Shown: positions 35,601 through 38,960 of the stretch, piece after piece
Layout of the letters: every line of letters starts with the position of its first letter
Numbering within the stretch: position 1 is the first letter of the stretch
Source: Candidatus Aminicenantota bacterium
GTDB taxonomy: Bacteria; Acidobacteriota; Aminicenantia; UBA2199
Direction: 5' to 3'
NCBI GenBank assembly: GCA_026393835.1
Contig: JAPKZK010000110.1
Location: 164,364-228,363, forward strand
Length of the DNA: 64,000 nt
Translations under genes and position numbers: made by a program
The notes under the pieces: generated by a model
Seen by the model: the letters and a program-made list of their open reading frames with translations, nothing else
What the model was told of the DNA's origin: nothing
The model's database searches: none

Positions 35601-35991
35601 AAAGGGTAATCCGGGATGGAACCCCAGTCAAATCGAATTTCTCTTCCCGGTCAACCAATTTTACCTTTTCCAGCATGCGCAAAGCCTCATTTGCCGGGTA
35701 ATCTGAAAAATCATGAAAAATAAAACGGGGTTCATAGTGCTTCATGATAACCTGCACCGGTTTTTTTAACCTTTCCCACTGGAAATAGGAGCGCAGCATC
35801 TCATTGGTATCCACCACAAAACGCCAGGCCCGCTTAAAATAATCCATATCCACCGGGCCGGTCAGGGTTAAACACAACTGCTCGATATAAAAATCCCCCC
35901 CGGGGGCTTTCAAATAATGAAAAAGCAGCCCTTCCTGCACCGGGGACAATGCCATAACATCTTCTATATCTCTCTTATCGATTTTATTCAT
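17626..35991 (-). CDS. Giant hybrid NRPS-PKS, C-A-T-C-A-T-C-A-T-KS-AT-KR-ACP-C-A-T-C
   Basis: A single 6121-residue protein. Approximate residues: C1 HHILYDG 145; A1 620; T1 1033; C2 1212; A2 1675; T2 2063; C3 2237; A3 2697; T3 3078; KS from 3135 with TACSTSL 3310; AT GHSIGEY 3757 with HAFH (malonyl type); KR LITGGLGGMG 4280 with YCAANNF; ACP 4585; C4 4760; A4 5226; T4 5618; C5 HHIIGDG 5801. A4 residues D-V-F-W-L-G-G-T-F-K match the Val code at nine of ten positions. A1 (D-V-C-D-F-G-A-V-D), A2 (D-A-E-H-V-G-K-I-S-K) and A3 (D-S-E-L-T-A-E-V-C-K) have no firm match. A1 has Asn instead of the A10 Lys. C1 is of the SPVQEGLLFH type, while the other C domains have AQKR/AQER motifs. No epimerase or thioesterase is present. 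The ATG has AAGGA nine bases upstream. Confidence 0.95.
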   Translation of the reverse strand: MNKIDKRDIEDVMALSPVQEGLLFHYLKAPGGDFYIEQLCLTLTGPVDMDYFKRAWRFVVDTNEMLRSYFQWERLKKPVQVIMKHYEPRFIFHDFSDYPANEALRMLEKVKLVDREEKFDLTGVPSRITLCKMNENRWEMIISNHHILYDGWSNGIILKEFFSVYNEFARRRTPLKPVKHKYREYIAWLRDRDREKLKKARESYLNGFDAGTGLSIKRKKRNNAAGDGHYQVTFSSEAVAGLEIFARTHKITTASLLYGAWGLLLQRYNDCGDVIFGVTVSGRSAPIKNIEDMVGLFINTIPLRIQSQGNEKTVDFLYRLNQEIRDRESDVVLDVQEELFDTIVVIENYPLEKVLLEKGGSGPLTIASYSLEEKTHYDLTVGITLFDGIGVDFSFKEALLDRSSIERLASHFMKITADMVAHPVKELRFLEILAEEEKNTLIYGFNDTRAKYPQDKTIHQLFEEQATRAPDYIAVFGHGRTRTNTDNFSYRQLNEQSNRLAGLLIEKGVLADSIVAIMMERCVEMIIGILGILKAGGAYLPIDPNYPQERIDFMLKDSGTKLLAVANDLEGEKVRRWEGKKVILESVIYDSNHLKGRPRRGLHHSSFIIHHSNHLAYIIYTSGSTGKPKGVAVAHAPVVNRLYWVRQRYELNERDVVLQATSFIFDVSVCELFRWILPGGKLCFLPPGAEKDPGQIIGVIARYGVTTADFAPGMLSLILDRAVAGESYKELSSLRWVFTGVEIVGLNLVKRFNETLHKVNKTRLIDAYGPTESTVDATYFDCSVIDDSYEDTIPIGKPMANVCIYILDRFGGLQPVGVYGELCIAGRGLARGYLNNPELTAKKFRPQITQIDTDFHHSSFDLPRIHHSILYRTGDLARWLSNGNIEFLGRIDHQVKIRGFRVETGEIEGRLLSYKEIDEAVVTSWDSGDGEKFLCAYVVAKEKIDAAMLKNKLAADLPDYMIPTTIVQLDKIPVTASGNIDRRALPEPVITDSGAEYIPPASLLEERLAAVWAEVLGIEKRLIGAGRNFFKLGGHSLKAVRLSAGIQREFDVTIPLEAIFKSPTVRGLAKYIAGQPGGQYLEIEPAEEKEYYALTPAQKRIYFMQRMAPDSTAYHLVSAMEVEGDIDKDRLEQAFVGLINRHESLRTSFHIVADQSVQRIGSTKVFAELFSKSDPPEAIIKSFLRPFDLSCAPLLRVVLLERGDKKHLLLVVMHHIIVDGASVEVLIKEFTVLYEGQNLAATGIRYRDFTEWQVRHRESDLFKRQKEYWLKEFAGEVPVLDLPTDFPRPGVQRFAGKTLEFEIGSEETAALNALALEGGVTLFMALLASYNILLAKLCGREVVVVGAPGEGRPHAALEKVVGMFVNTLALKNCPCGEKPFGEFLREIKDSTLAAFAHQDYPYEELVEAVGAGGNMGRNPLFDTMLALQNKDAPVLEIPGARLTPYDFETGTAKFDLTLRAVETGEKLLLCFEYCTELFKEETVARFCGYFKRVVSGILACPGIRLSDIEILSQEEKEEILVDFNNTAMEYPRDKTIHQLFVEQAARTPDYIALVGADLRVCPNCLTYRQLNEQSGRLAGWLIERGVLADDIVGIMMERSIDLIIGILGILKSGGAYLPIDPEYPRERIDYMLKDSNAKILLTTSDLNSLKGRPRRGLHHSSFIIHHSNHLAYIIYTSGSTGEPKGVLVEHTSVVNYICGQVKFFGINEKDRVLQFSTICFDASVEQVFIALLSGAVLVLVDKETLLEKSACEAFIVSQAITHLHAVPSFLSNIKPGGAVALKRVVCGGDVCPVSLAKWWSRYCDFYNKYGPTETTISSIEMKVEDIDETLPRLPIGKPTANTYIYVLDRWMKYAPRGAAGELYIGGVGVARGYLNRPELTAEKFIDFHHSSFDLPRIHHSKFYRTGDLARWLPGGNIEFLGRIDRQVKIRGFRIELGEIENRLANHPDIKEAVVTVKTDGTGDNYLCAYIISGRQLEIPGLREYLAKNLPGFMIPSYFMPIEKIPLTPNGKVNRGALPQPGLNVGESYTAPRNEIEKKLVRLWAEVLGRYIGIDDHFFQVGGHSLKAAILAAKIHKAFNVPLPLAELFQHPTIRQTGEYIKKAGMEKYVSIDSAEKKEYYRLSYAQERIYTAAQLEKNSLIYNIPAILELSGELERDRLEQVFKRLIEGHESFRTSFGMIEGQVVQRIHDEVPFEIEFGRGAPPWSPFLRPFDLSHAPLLRIGLLKEAEQKHILMIDIHHIISDGTSTGILIRDFLALYKDDRLAHSEPLITYKDFSEWQHGSRYKEILKQQENFWRKQFEGDIPVLNMPCDYSRPLVPDHKGNGFSFELTGSEAAALKKYAAEQEVTLYILLLAIYTVFLAKLSGQEDIVVGSPVAGRNRPELEQVIGMFVNTLELQNFPAGDIPFNWFLGDVKARVLEVFAHQDYPFENLEEILGIKRDAGRNPLFDVMLVLQNTGRPGIEIPGLKIKQLEHETGVSKFDLTLLAVEGGEGLRFSFEYRTTLFKEETIRRFAGYFIKTAAHVLEDPTGKIAKIDIIPSTEKEEILSDFNNTEVEYPRDKTIQQLFEEQAAKTPDHIAIVGAGSQTCPITLTYSVLNEQSECLAEMLIEKGVLADSIVSIMMKRSIELIIGILGILKSGGAYLPIDPEYPQERIDYMLKDSGAKLLVNEKFFGGARGAVFQKSPPVEANLAYVIYTSGSTGKPKGVMIEHRSIVNTLCWRKNYYDFNCRDVVLQLPSFSFDSSVEDIFTPLISGSRLVMIRSQQRFDTGYLKKYIKMVGVTHFLIAPALYKTYLDEIPDSLTGLRSVTIAGENFTEELVKRHFEKLNQVGLYNEYGPAENSVCSTVYEFRPDRTGILIGKPITNVTCFILDKGGLLSPVGVPGELCVSGPGVTRGYLNNPELTADRFNRSYRSYKAYINYKTGDLCKWLPGGNIEFLGRIDHQVKIRGQRIEPGEIESRLAHYEHIKEAVVLLKESTGHLAAYIVAEKEPQLSLLKEYLAAELPAYMIPTTFNLVEKIPLTPNGKVDLKALETLGTELETGVEFVAPRDEIEKKIAGIWMDVLALEKVGVHDNFFDLGGNSLDLVKINTKLKQVFNIDDITLQMFRYPTIRSLARYLNGETEQAAAPLEVVQRNVSAIAVIGMAGRFPGAKNIAEFWENLKNGVESVRFFSQEELETLGVDPGLLQDPHYVKVKGALLENKEQFDAAFFDYTPKEAEIMNPQARILHECAWETLENAGYDPFAYKGSIGFYAGASSSSYWESLVFLSGKAEALGWDASVLLSDKDFIGTRIAYKLNLKGPNFALQTACSTSLAAIHLACRGLLDGECHMALAGGVKVSAKQSAGYLYQEGMIHSPDGHCRAFDAKAKGTVSGEGVGLVLLKPLAAALEDGDYIYAVVKGTAVNNDGIRKIGYTAPGVEGQAEVIRAALHAAQVEPESIGYIEAHGTGTTLGDPVEIEGLKLAFHTTKKKFCAMGSVKTNIGHLDAAAGIAGFIKTVLVLKNKSIPPSLHFETPNPKIDFENSPFYVNTTLKEWKNEQYPLRAGVSSLGIGGTNVHVVLEEWRKNERSREEREEREERKEKLLLLSARTTSALSKMTENLAHYLQENPGADLADVAYTLQTGRRAFQYRCMTACSNTNDAVTALRTKVKTHRLKEDEPQVIFMFTGQGSQYVDMGLDLYQNQPVFRQEMDHCFEILKPLMDYDVKEIIYPSLKNNRSYRTNIIDQTEITQPVLFIFEYALAKLLMKWGITPSAFIGHSIGEYTAACLAGVFSLEDALKIVVWRGRLMQQTPPGAMMSVPLPEKELKPLLEQNQLTLAAVNGTSRCVVSGPAQAIADFENLLKEKEIETRRLHTSHAFHSGLMDPILPRFEEKVKEVRFNAPRIPYISNVSGHWISPAEATDPQYWVKQLRYTVRFADGIDELLKIKTSRPLFIEVGPGKTLSTLVKQPDLAVIDLVRQRREAIPDTLFLQEKIGQLWLHGVTIDWPAFHGDEKRYRVPLPTYPFEGRRYWIEGDPFTRLRKNRDIDDYFYVPTWKRFHLGAADTLPGTPLSPACWLLFTVEGDAAGSGLEEKLRHAGQDVITVTYGTAFQKESARRFTLNPGKNHEDGYDALFAELVRDDRVPDFIVHCWNLMPYEGDEPAGDRIEETLDLGYYSLLNIARAVERKNIAKKIRLAVVTTGLHEETICPLKAAVLGPVKVIPLEYPNIRCRVIDAAQGGRFLDRLINDLSDWSERSDSSDRSDPSDVSSYSGNYRWVRGFDPIKIKKPAPLKPGGVYLITGGLGGMGLALAQYLAKTPRAKLILIGRSPFQAKDKWESQVKALEESGAEVLVLSADVTDENRMREVVDRAVERFGVINGIIHAAGLPDGKVIRLRTRETSEQVLAPKIKGTLVLDKILKTSASLKPDFFIICSSLTSLAPAVGQVGYCAANNFVDAFALSRAAGGAPLTIAIDWDRWQNTGMAVTAEKLHKKLTGEALEGGLTVEEGIEVFGRILGNPFPQVAVSSYDLEMVIKQARVFQAPSEMDMEGVEKMTTGGNEAQRPELETPYDPPRSGSEHFLAESWSALFGYERVGIHDDFFRLGGDSLLAMAAIAKIHKGLGVKVPIAEFFNNPTIEALAVYIDRNKGETVLGAIEPVEKKQYYPVSSAQKRLYILQQMEPAGVAYNQPNMILMEGEPDQERLEVAIKKLIKRHESLRTSFMIIGDEPVQRIHDTKVFGPTFFQKGGFKEFIRPFDLSCAPLLRVGLIKKEETSHILLFDMHHIIADGFSMEIFKRDFMRLYRGEDLPMLKVQYRDFSGQQNSWKQGGGLKKQERYWLREFEGAVSPLDLPGDYPRPAAQSFEGGVVSFTFGSEETKRLKEIAQAEGATLFMILLAVYNVFLAKLAGREDIVVGVPSAGRKYVDLEPIIGMFVNTLALRNYPVMEKVFSTFLREIRERSLAAFENQDYPFEDLVENVVKERDKSRNPLFDVVFALQNLVDPPGTQEEMLDGIETGRAKFDLTLIGIEQEEALHFYFEYCTRLFKKETILRFSSFFRAIISFVMENPAARIGDIEIISPGEKKEILYDFNNTEAEYPRDKTIQQLFAEQAARTPDRIAIMGSTVETLLATSLQKETTHFQITYRQLNEHSDCLAGWLTEKGVLVDSIVGIMTERSIELIIGILGILKSGGAYLPIDPNYPQERIDFMLKDSNAKILLITSDLNSLKGRPRRGLHHSSFIIHHSNLSYLIYTSGSTGKPKGVMVTHRNVVRLVKNSNYAPLTEETRILLASNPVFDVVTFEIWGCLLNGGRLYPAGNQVILDANELGAALKRYLINTLWLTSALFDRLMQQNSAIFSPLKYLLVGGDVLSPRYITEVRHKNKGLRVINGYGPTENTTFSTTFEIDGDYKENIPIGKPIANSTAYIIDKNNHLQPMGVPGELWVGGDGVARGYLNNPELTADRFNRSYRSYKTYINYKTGDLARWLPGGNIEFLGRIDRQVKIRGFRIEPGEIETHLLNHEQIKEAAVVVRTADQGEPYLCAYIVTMNPTRATGTAALREYLAQTLPAYMIPAYFVELEKLPLTSNGKIDRKALPEPVIKPQGSYTAPRNDIEERLTQTWSEILGIKKENIGVDANFFDSGGHSLRATILAARIHKEFNVKIPLTDIFSLPTIRKLAAVIGTKAEDKYSAVEAAEKKEYYPVSSAQKRLFVLHIMDGAHATNYNMPNAFTITGPLDKSRVELAFKRLIQRHESLRTSFTIIGNKPVQRVHDQVEFEIEDFDFATDEHGQTRTFLLNFIRTFDLSRAPLLRMALLKTGEDSHAAIFDMHHIIGDGTAFSILVKEFTALYRDETLPPLKIQYKDFAQWQNRLSSAENIEKQKAYWINRFKDEIPVLNFPTDYPRPAARATKGKMIFAHLPGTLTDKIRKLNLETETTLYIVLLAVYNILLARYTLQEDIIVGSPVVGREHADLHNIIGTFANMLAMRNFPVEHKTFGDFLKEVKENALKAYENQDYQFDELVAAGGIKAAPGRNPLFDTVLNMVNIEQEKNAWQMDDHLDILPYEFEYNAAKYDLLMRAYEDADTIHISLEYATSLFKPGTAENILEHFTAILTQAVQNLEQKIQDITITADFQPVINTSDKDVEFNF
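18692..18720. repeat. In-frame (GTCCGTGTTC)n repeat in C5
   Basis: Ten-base units encode ATDEHGQTRTF. Another copy is at 34534-34562 in A1. Related CACGGAC units are intergenic at 11831-11850 and 51242-51270. Confidence 0.75.
19645..19674. repeat. In-frame (TATAGGACC)n repeat in A4
   Basis: Encodes NRSYRSYKT between LTADRF and YKTGDLARW, the same site as in A3 and in the Asp A domain. Confidence 0.75.
20332..20410. repeat. In-frame (GAATGAT)n plus GC-rich flank in A4
   Basis: The heptamer array (20332-20363), encoding HHSSFIIHHSN, is followed by GCCCGCGGCGGGGGCGGCC and a flank up to 20410. It is nearly identical to 30991-31070 in A2, so the insert and flank were copied together. Confidence 0.8.
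20664..20691. repeat. In-frame hairpin GTAGAGACGTTG...CAACGTCTCTAC
   Basis: A perfect 12-bp stem inside A4, encoding STVETLLATSL. It lies between the domain's start and the QLNEHS motif, the same site used by unrelated hairpins in A2 (31306-31332) and A3 (28225-28251). Confidence 0.75.
21818..21855. repeat. In-frame CACCTTTTTGAAAAAAGGTG hairpin with AAAAACTTTTG tail in C4
   Basis: Encodes TKVFGPTFFQKGG between the QRIHD and FIRPFDLS motifs. It belongs to the same family as the intergenic hairpin at 5364-5406. Confidence 0.75.
23252..23313. repeat. In-frame (GTCTGACGG)n array in the KR region
   Basis: About seven degenerate nine-base units encode LSDWSERSDSSDRSDPSDV, a flexible Ser/Asp linker between the KR structural and catalytic halves. 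Confidence 0.75.
24832..24850. repeat. In-frame TATAGGACC repeat in AT
   Basis: A short version of the nine-base repeat, encoding NNRSYRTN inside the acyltransferase domain. It shows that the inserts are not limited to NRPS domains. Confidence 0.6.
25261..25290. repeat. In-frame (TTCTTCGCG)n array after the KS domain
   Basis: Encodes SREEREEREERKEK, a charged linker between KS and AT. Related to the array at 12901-12930. Confidence 0.75.
27241..27268. repeat. In-frame (TATAGGACC)n repeat in A3
   Basis: Encodes NRSYRSYKA at the same site as in A4 and in the Asp A domain. Confidence 0.75.
27935..27983. repeat. In-frame hairpin GGGGGGCTTTTTTGAAAAACCGCCCCCC with tail in A3
   Basis: Encodes EKFFGGARGAVFQKSPP just before the YTSGSTG motif, the position occupied by HHSSFIIHHS arrays in A1, A2 and A4. 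Confidence 0.75.
28225..28251. repeat. In-frame GGGCAGGTTTGAGAACCTGCCC hairpin in A3
   Basis: Encodes VGAGSQTCP between the DHIAI and LTYSVLNEQS motifs. Related to the GTAGGGGC hairpins found between genes. Confidence 0.7.
29371..29397. repeat. In-frame GGGCG...CGCCCCTAC hairpin in C3
   Basis: Encodes FGRGAPPWSPF in the C-domain loop after VPFEIE. It uses the same loop as repeats in C2, C4, C5 and C6. Confidence 0.7.
30292..30332. repeat. In-frame split heptamer array in A2
   Basis: Two GAATGAT arrays flank GCGTGGAAGATC and encode FHHSSFDLPRIHHSK. It is almost identical to the insert at 33388-33428 in A1. Confidence 0.75.
30991..31070. repeat. In-frame (GAATGAT)n plus GC-rich flank in A2
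   Basis: Encodes LKGRPRRGLHHSSFIIHHSN before the A3 core motif. The flank matches the A4 copy closely. Confidence 0.8.
31306..31332. repeat. In-frame GGGCAGAC...GTCTGCCCCTAC hairpin in A2
   Basis: Encodes VGADLRVCPN at the same site as 28225-28251 in A3. Confidence 0.7.
32468..32506. repeat. In-frame CTTTTTGAAAAAAG hairpin with AAAAACTTTTG tail in C2
   Basis: Encodes STKVFAELFSKSDPP in the C2 loop before FLRPFDLS. Same family as 21818-21855. Confidence 0.7.
33388..33459. repeat. In-frame split heptamer array plus (TGTGTAATC)n in A1
   Basis: Encodes PQITQIDTDFHHSSFDLPRI. The TCTGTGTAATCTGTG units form a separate nine-base family placed directly against the heptamer array. Confidence 0.75.
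34155..34286. repeat. In-frame (GAATGAT)n and (CCTTCTCA)n arrays in A1
   Basis: The heptamer array (34155-34187) encodes HHSSFIIHHSN. A pyrimidine-rich array (34253-34286, CCTTC-CACCTT units) encodes LEGEKVRRWEGKK. Both lie upstream of the A3 core motif. Confidence 0.75.
34534..34562. repeat. In-frame (GTCCGTGTTC)n repeat in A1
   Basis: Encodes HGRTRTNTDNF at the site where A2, A3 and A4 carry hairpin inserts. Confidence 0.7.
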
Positions 35992-36024
35992 TAATTTTTC
36001 CTTTCTAAACGGCCTTCTAACGGC

Positions 36025-36160
36025 AAATTTTGCAGTTCATACGCGGTGGGAACATCGTTTTTACCGGTGGGAACGTCGTTTTCATTGATGGGAACATCGT
36101 TTTAATTAGTGGGAACATCGCTTTCATTGGTGGGAAGATCGTTTTCCGAACCAATAATGT
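36025..36160. repeat. 21-bp minisatellite (GGTGGGAACATCGTTTTCATT unit, about 5-6 copies)
   Basis: Units of exactly 21 bases with a conserved GTGGGAACATCGTTTT core lie between the NRPS start and the DUF5916 gene. The region is open in several frames because the unit is a multiple of three and lacks stops. No convincing start or RBS was found, so it is treated as a repeat. Confidence 0.75.
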
Positions 36161-36185
36161 ATATTTCGTTGAAAAAAATGGGGCC

Positions 36186-36246
36186 GGGGTTTGATTCATC
36201 AAACCCCAAAGATGAACATCGTTGAAGGGCTTGATAAATCAAGCCC
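36186..36246. repeat. Two perfect palindromes
   Basis: GGGGTTTGATTCATCAAACCCC (36186-36207) and GGGCTTGATAAATCAAGCCC (36227-36246) are close variants of one palindrome. They lie just after the DUF5916 stop codon and upstream of the NRPS operon, so they may act as terminators. Confidence 0.65.
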
Positions 36247-36249
36247 CTA

Positions 36250-38460
36250 CTATTTTATTTGCCACAGGTAACTGATTTTAAAAAACAACCCGTTTTTCAT
36301 ATTGATAAGGTGACCCTGCCCCGGGACCCACCGGTCGATTTGCCATTCTTTGTTTTCATACAACGACCCGTAACCCAGGTGCACCACTGTCCCGGGGATG
36401 AACGTAAAAGACGCCAGGAGATCGGTCAATAGCTTATCCCGGTAATTATCGTAACGAACGGCGGCGCGAATAAAGAAGTATTTATTAAACTGGTAAGTGG
36501 TTTGCGCGTTGTATATATCCACCGTATATAACTTCTTATCATCGGCTTTCCGGGAAAGCTCGCCGTGAACCATATTAAAACCCAGGGTTAATTTAATACT
36601 GGGTTGAAAAGTGAACCCGAATCCTATTTGATGCCCGGCGCCCAGGAACGGTTCTTCCAGGTCGTAATAAATTTGATCGCCATACCGGTAGTTACCGCTG
36701 ATGGTTAACCAATTGGTCAATTGCACGGTCCCTAACGAAAAAAGGTACTTTTGATCGAACAGTTGCCCTTGCCAGGCTTCCTTTTCATTGCGAAATTCGA
36801 TCCTGAGAAACCCGCTCCGGGTAAAATACATATCGGCCCCGAGCTTCCACGCGGTATCATCCATGTGGGAACCGAGATCATGGGCCTTCACATATTGAAC
36901 ATAGGGTTGTATCCTACGAAACCAGTCCGCCCCTTTTATTTTCAAGTAAAAATTCGGGCCTATATAAACCTGGCCCCGGCTTATGTCGATACGGTTCATA
37001 AACGCCGAAGCCATATTAAAGTTTTTGTCATACCGTTCGTAAGTGGCCCAGACGGTAAGCTTTGGAACCAGGTACTGGAGAACGGTATTAAAACCGCTGC
37101 CGTTTTTTACCGGCGCCCCCGCGGATTCCTGCGTACCGGTATATAAGTAAGCGGCGTTTATCCTGGCGTTTTCAAGAAAACGGAACTGGAAGTCCACACC
37201 GAAGGCATTGTTCCGGGTCCCGGCAAAATAACGGCCGCTGTAAAGAACCCCCAGGGCATTGTCGCTGCCTAAATTGTATTTGCCCCTGAAGATGGCCCAG
37301 GTGGCTTTTTTCCCCGGGTTGGGGTTCACTCCGCCATCCCAGTCTTGACCCGGGGTTTTGTCATTGGTGGTTAAAAGGGCAAAATTCATTTTCCCCAGGG
37401 AACCGCTTAACTTGGCGGCCCAACCGGGCTCGCCGATCTGCCGCGTATCCACCGAATCGATCATCATCCCTTGATTGATGATACCGAAATCGAATACATC
37501 CATCCCTTCCATAAAAAACGGCCGCTTCTCACTGTAAAATATGGGGTAACGCTGGTTAACTTCCACCTGGAAAGCGTCGCTTTCAACCTGGCTGAAATCC
37601 GGGTTTACAGTGGCTTCGGCGGTTATCGATGAGGTAATACCGTATTTAAGCGACGCCCCGAAATTTTTGGAAACAACGGGGTCCCCCCACGTATCTTTAC
37701 TCTCCCTTTCCACATCCCTGCTGTAAGTAAAATTCGGGAGCAGTTCCAGTTTCAACCTGTAAGCCAGGTCTTTATAAACGAGGGTGGCCATGAAATTAAA
37801 GTCGGTCTGTCCCGGTTGGGTTTGCGGCCAGGTGGCGCCAACGCCCAACCGGCTGATATTGCGCAGCAGCAAAAGCCCCATCTTTACTTCCCGGCCGCTT
37901 TTAAACCGGATGCTTTCCAATGGGATACGGATTTCCACCTGGTAGCCCTCTTTTGTTACTTTCCCTGCGCTTTCCCAGACAAAATCCGGGGCGTTGTCCG
38001 TACCGGTAACCGCCGAATTTAAATTATCGCCCTGGATGCCGTTGGGATTCACGTAAAATTCGTAGCTGGTCTGGTTATTGCCCATGGCATCCAGCAGCAC
38101 CGCCACCCAATCGTCGCGGAACATTTTATCTCGCTGGGCAATGGAGGTCTTGATCTTGTCCGGCTCATTGTCCCAACATTTGAATGCAAAATAGAGATTC
38201 CTATGGTCATACGCCATCCATACCAGGGTAGCCTGGTTCAATTTTTCGCCGTATACCGGCAGATAGGTGTGAAAATCCTCAGCCAGTGGGGGATTGGTCC
38301 ATATGTTTTCATTTAAATCGCCGTCGATTTTTATCGTTTCCGTGGACCTGTCCGGCAGGATTATTTTCCCGTCTTGCTGCAGTTCCAGCGCCCCGACAAA
38401 ACCATTTGCTATAAATAAAAAGACGCTCATAAAAAATAGGATTCCTCGTTTGTTTATCAT
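36250..38460 (-). CDS. DUF5916 outer-membrane protein with CBM9-like N-terminal domain
   Basis: A 736-residue exported protein. A signal peptide (basic start, hydrophobic ILFFMSVFLFIANGFVGA) precedes a domain with IKIDGDLNENIW, LVWMAYDHRNLYFAFKCWDNEP and DDWVAVLLDAMGN, the pattern of family-9 carbohydrate-binding-like modules. From about residue 250 the sequence becomes alternating aromatic beta strands (ATVNPDFSQVESDAFQVEVNQRYPIFYSEKRPFFMEG is the DUF5916 hallmark region). It ends KISYLWQIK, consistent with an outer-membrane barrel. The substrate is unknown. AGGAG lies six bases before the ATG. It is transcribed toward the NRPS genes but separated by repeats and palindromes. Confidence 0.85.
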   Translation of the reverse strand: MINKRGILFFMSVFLFIANGFVGALELQQDGKIILPDRSTETIKIDGDLNENIWTNPPLAEDFHTYLPVYGEKLNQATLVWMAYDHRNLYFAFKCWDNEPDKIKTSIAQRDKMFRDDWVAVLLDAMGNNQTSYEFYVNPNGIQGDNLNSAVTGTDNAPDFVWESAGKVTKEGYQVEIRIPLESIRFKSGREVKMGLLLLRNISRLGVGATWPQTQPGQTDFNFMATLVYKDLAYRLKLELLPNFTYSRDVERESKDTWGDPVVSKNFGASLKYGITSSITAEATVNPDFSQVESDAFQVEVNQRYPIFYSEKRPFFMEGMDVFDFGIINQGMMIDSVDTRQIGEPGWAAKLSGSLGKMNFALLTTNDKTPGQDWDGGVNPNPGKKATWAIFRGKYNLGSDNALGVLYSGRYFAGTRNNAFGVDFQFRFLENARINAAYLYTGTQESAGAPVKNGSGFNTVLQYLVPKLTVWATYERYDKNFNMASAFMNRIDISRGQVYIGPNFYLKIKGADWFRRIQPYVQYVKAHDLGSHMDDTAWKLGADMYFTRSGFLRIEFRNEKEAWQGQLFDQKYLFSLGTVQLTNWLTISGNYRYGDQIYYDLEEPFLGAGHQIGFGFTFQPSIKLTLGFNMVHGELSRKADDKKLYTVDIYNAQTTYQFNKYFFIRAAVRYDNYRDKLLTDLLASFTFIPGTVVHLGYGSLYENKEWQIDRWVPGQGHLINMKNGLFFKISYLWQIK

Positions 38461-38960
38461 TTGGTTCTCCTGGAAATGCTATTGTACACTTTTTTAAAGA
38501 TGGGGGCAATACTTTCGTTTCAGTTGGGATAAGCTTCCGCCATCGGTAGGTATGATAAAATGTGATTTCTAAACTTTATTAGTTCGATTTAAGTCGAAGA
38601 TAATTTAAAAAATATTCCGGGCCCGCTTTTAAGTGACAATACTTAATAGCACGGATTTAACTATAAGTAAATCCATAAAATCTTCCATGATTCTTATTTT
38701 GTTGAGACCGGCAAAACCCTTTTATGATACTATTTTGAAAGAAACCGGGAAAAATGTCCCACCCTGGAATAAGAAAGAATCCGGGGGAATTCGTTTTCCC
38801 GGTTTCCTGGATTTCTTATTATAATCAAAGGAGAAGAGCATTTTGTGAATAGAGTTTTATTAAAGCGGAAAATTTTAGTGGTTAGTCCACCTGCCGGAGG
38901 ACGGCGGAAGCCGTATGAAGTATCCCGGCGCCCCACCTTCAAACGATTTTCGGGGATTAA
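38461..38960. other. Largely gene-free 500-base stretch
   Basis: No convincing gene. On the plus strand AAAGGAGAAG precedes a GTG at 38845 whose frame begins MNRVLLKRKILVVSPPAGG and runs into the 3' end of the opposing protease gene. It could be a 5' gene stub. Nothing else was recognised. Confidence 0.3.

Noticed and set aside
17626..35991. Dozens of open frames of 60-200 residues antisense to or within the NRPS genes
   Set aside because: They follow the codon periodicity of the large genes on the other strand and lack start signals.
36017..36202. 61-residue minus-strand protein rich in TMFPPVK repeats
   Set aside because: It is a product of the 21-bp array, several frames are open, and no RBS precedes the ATG.
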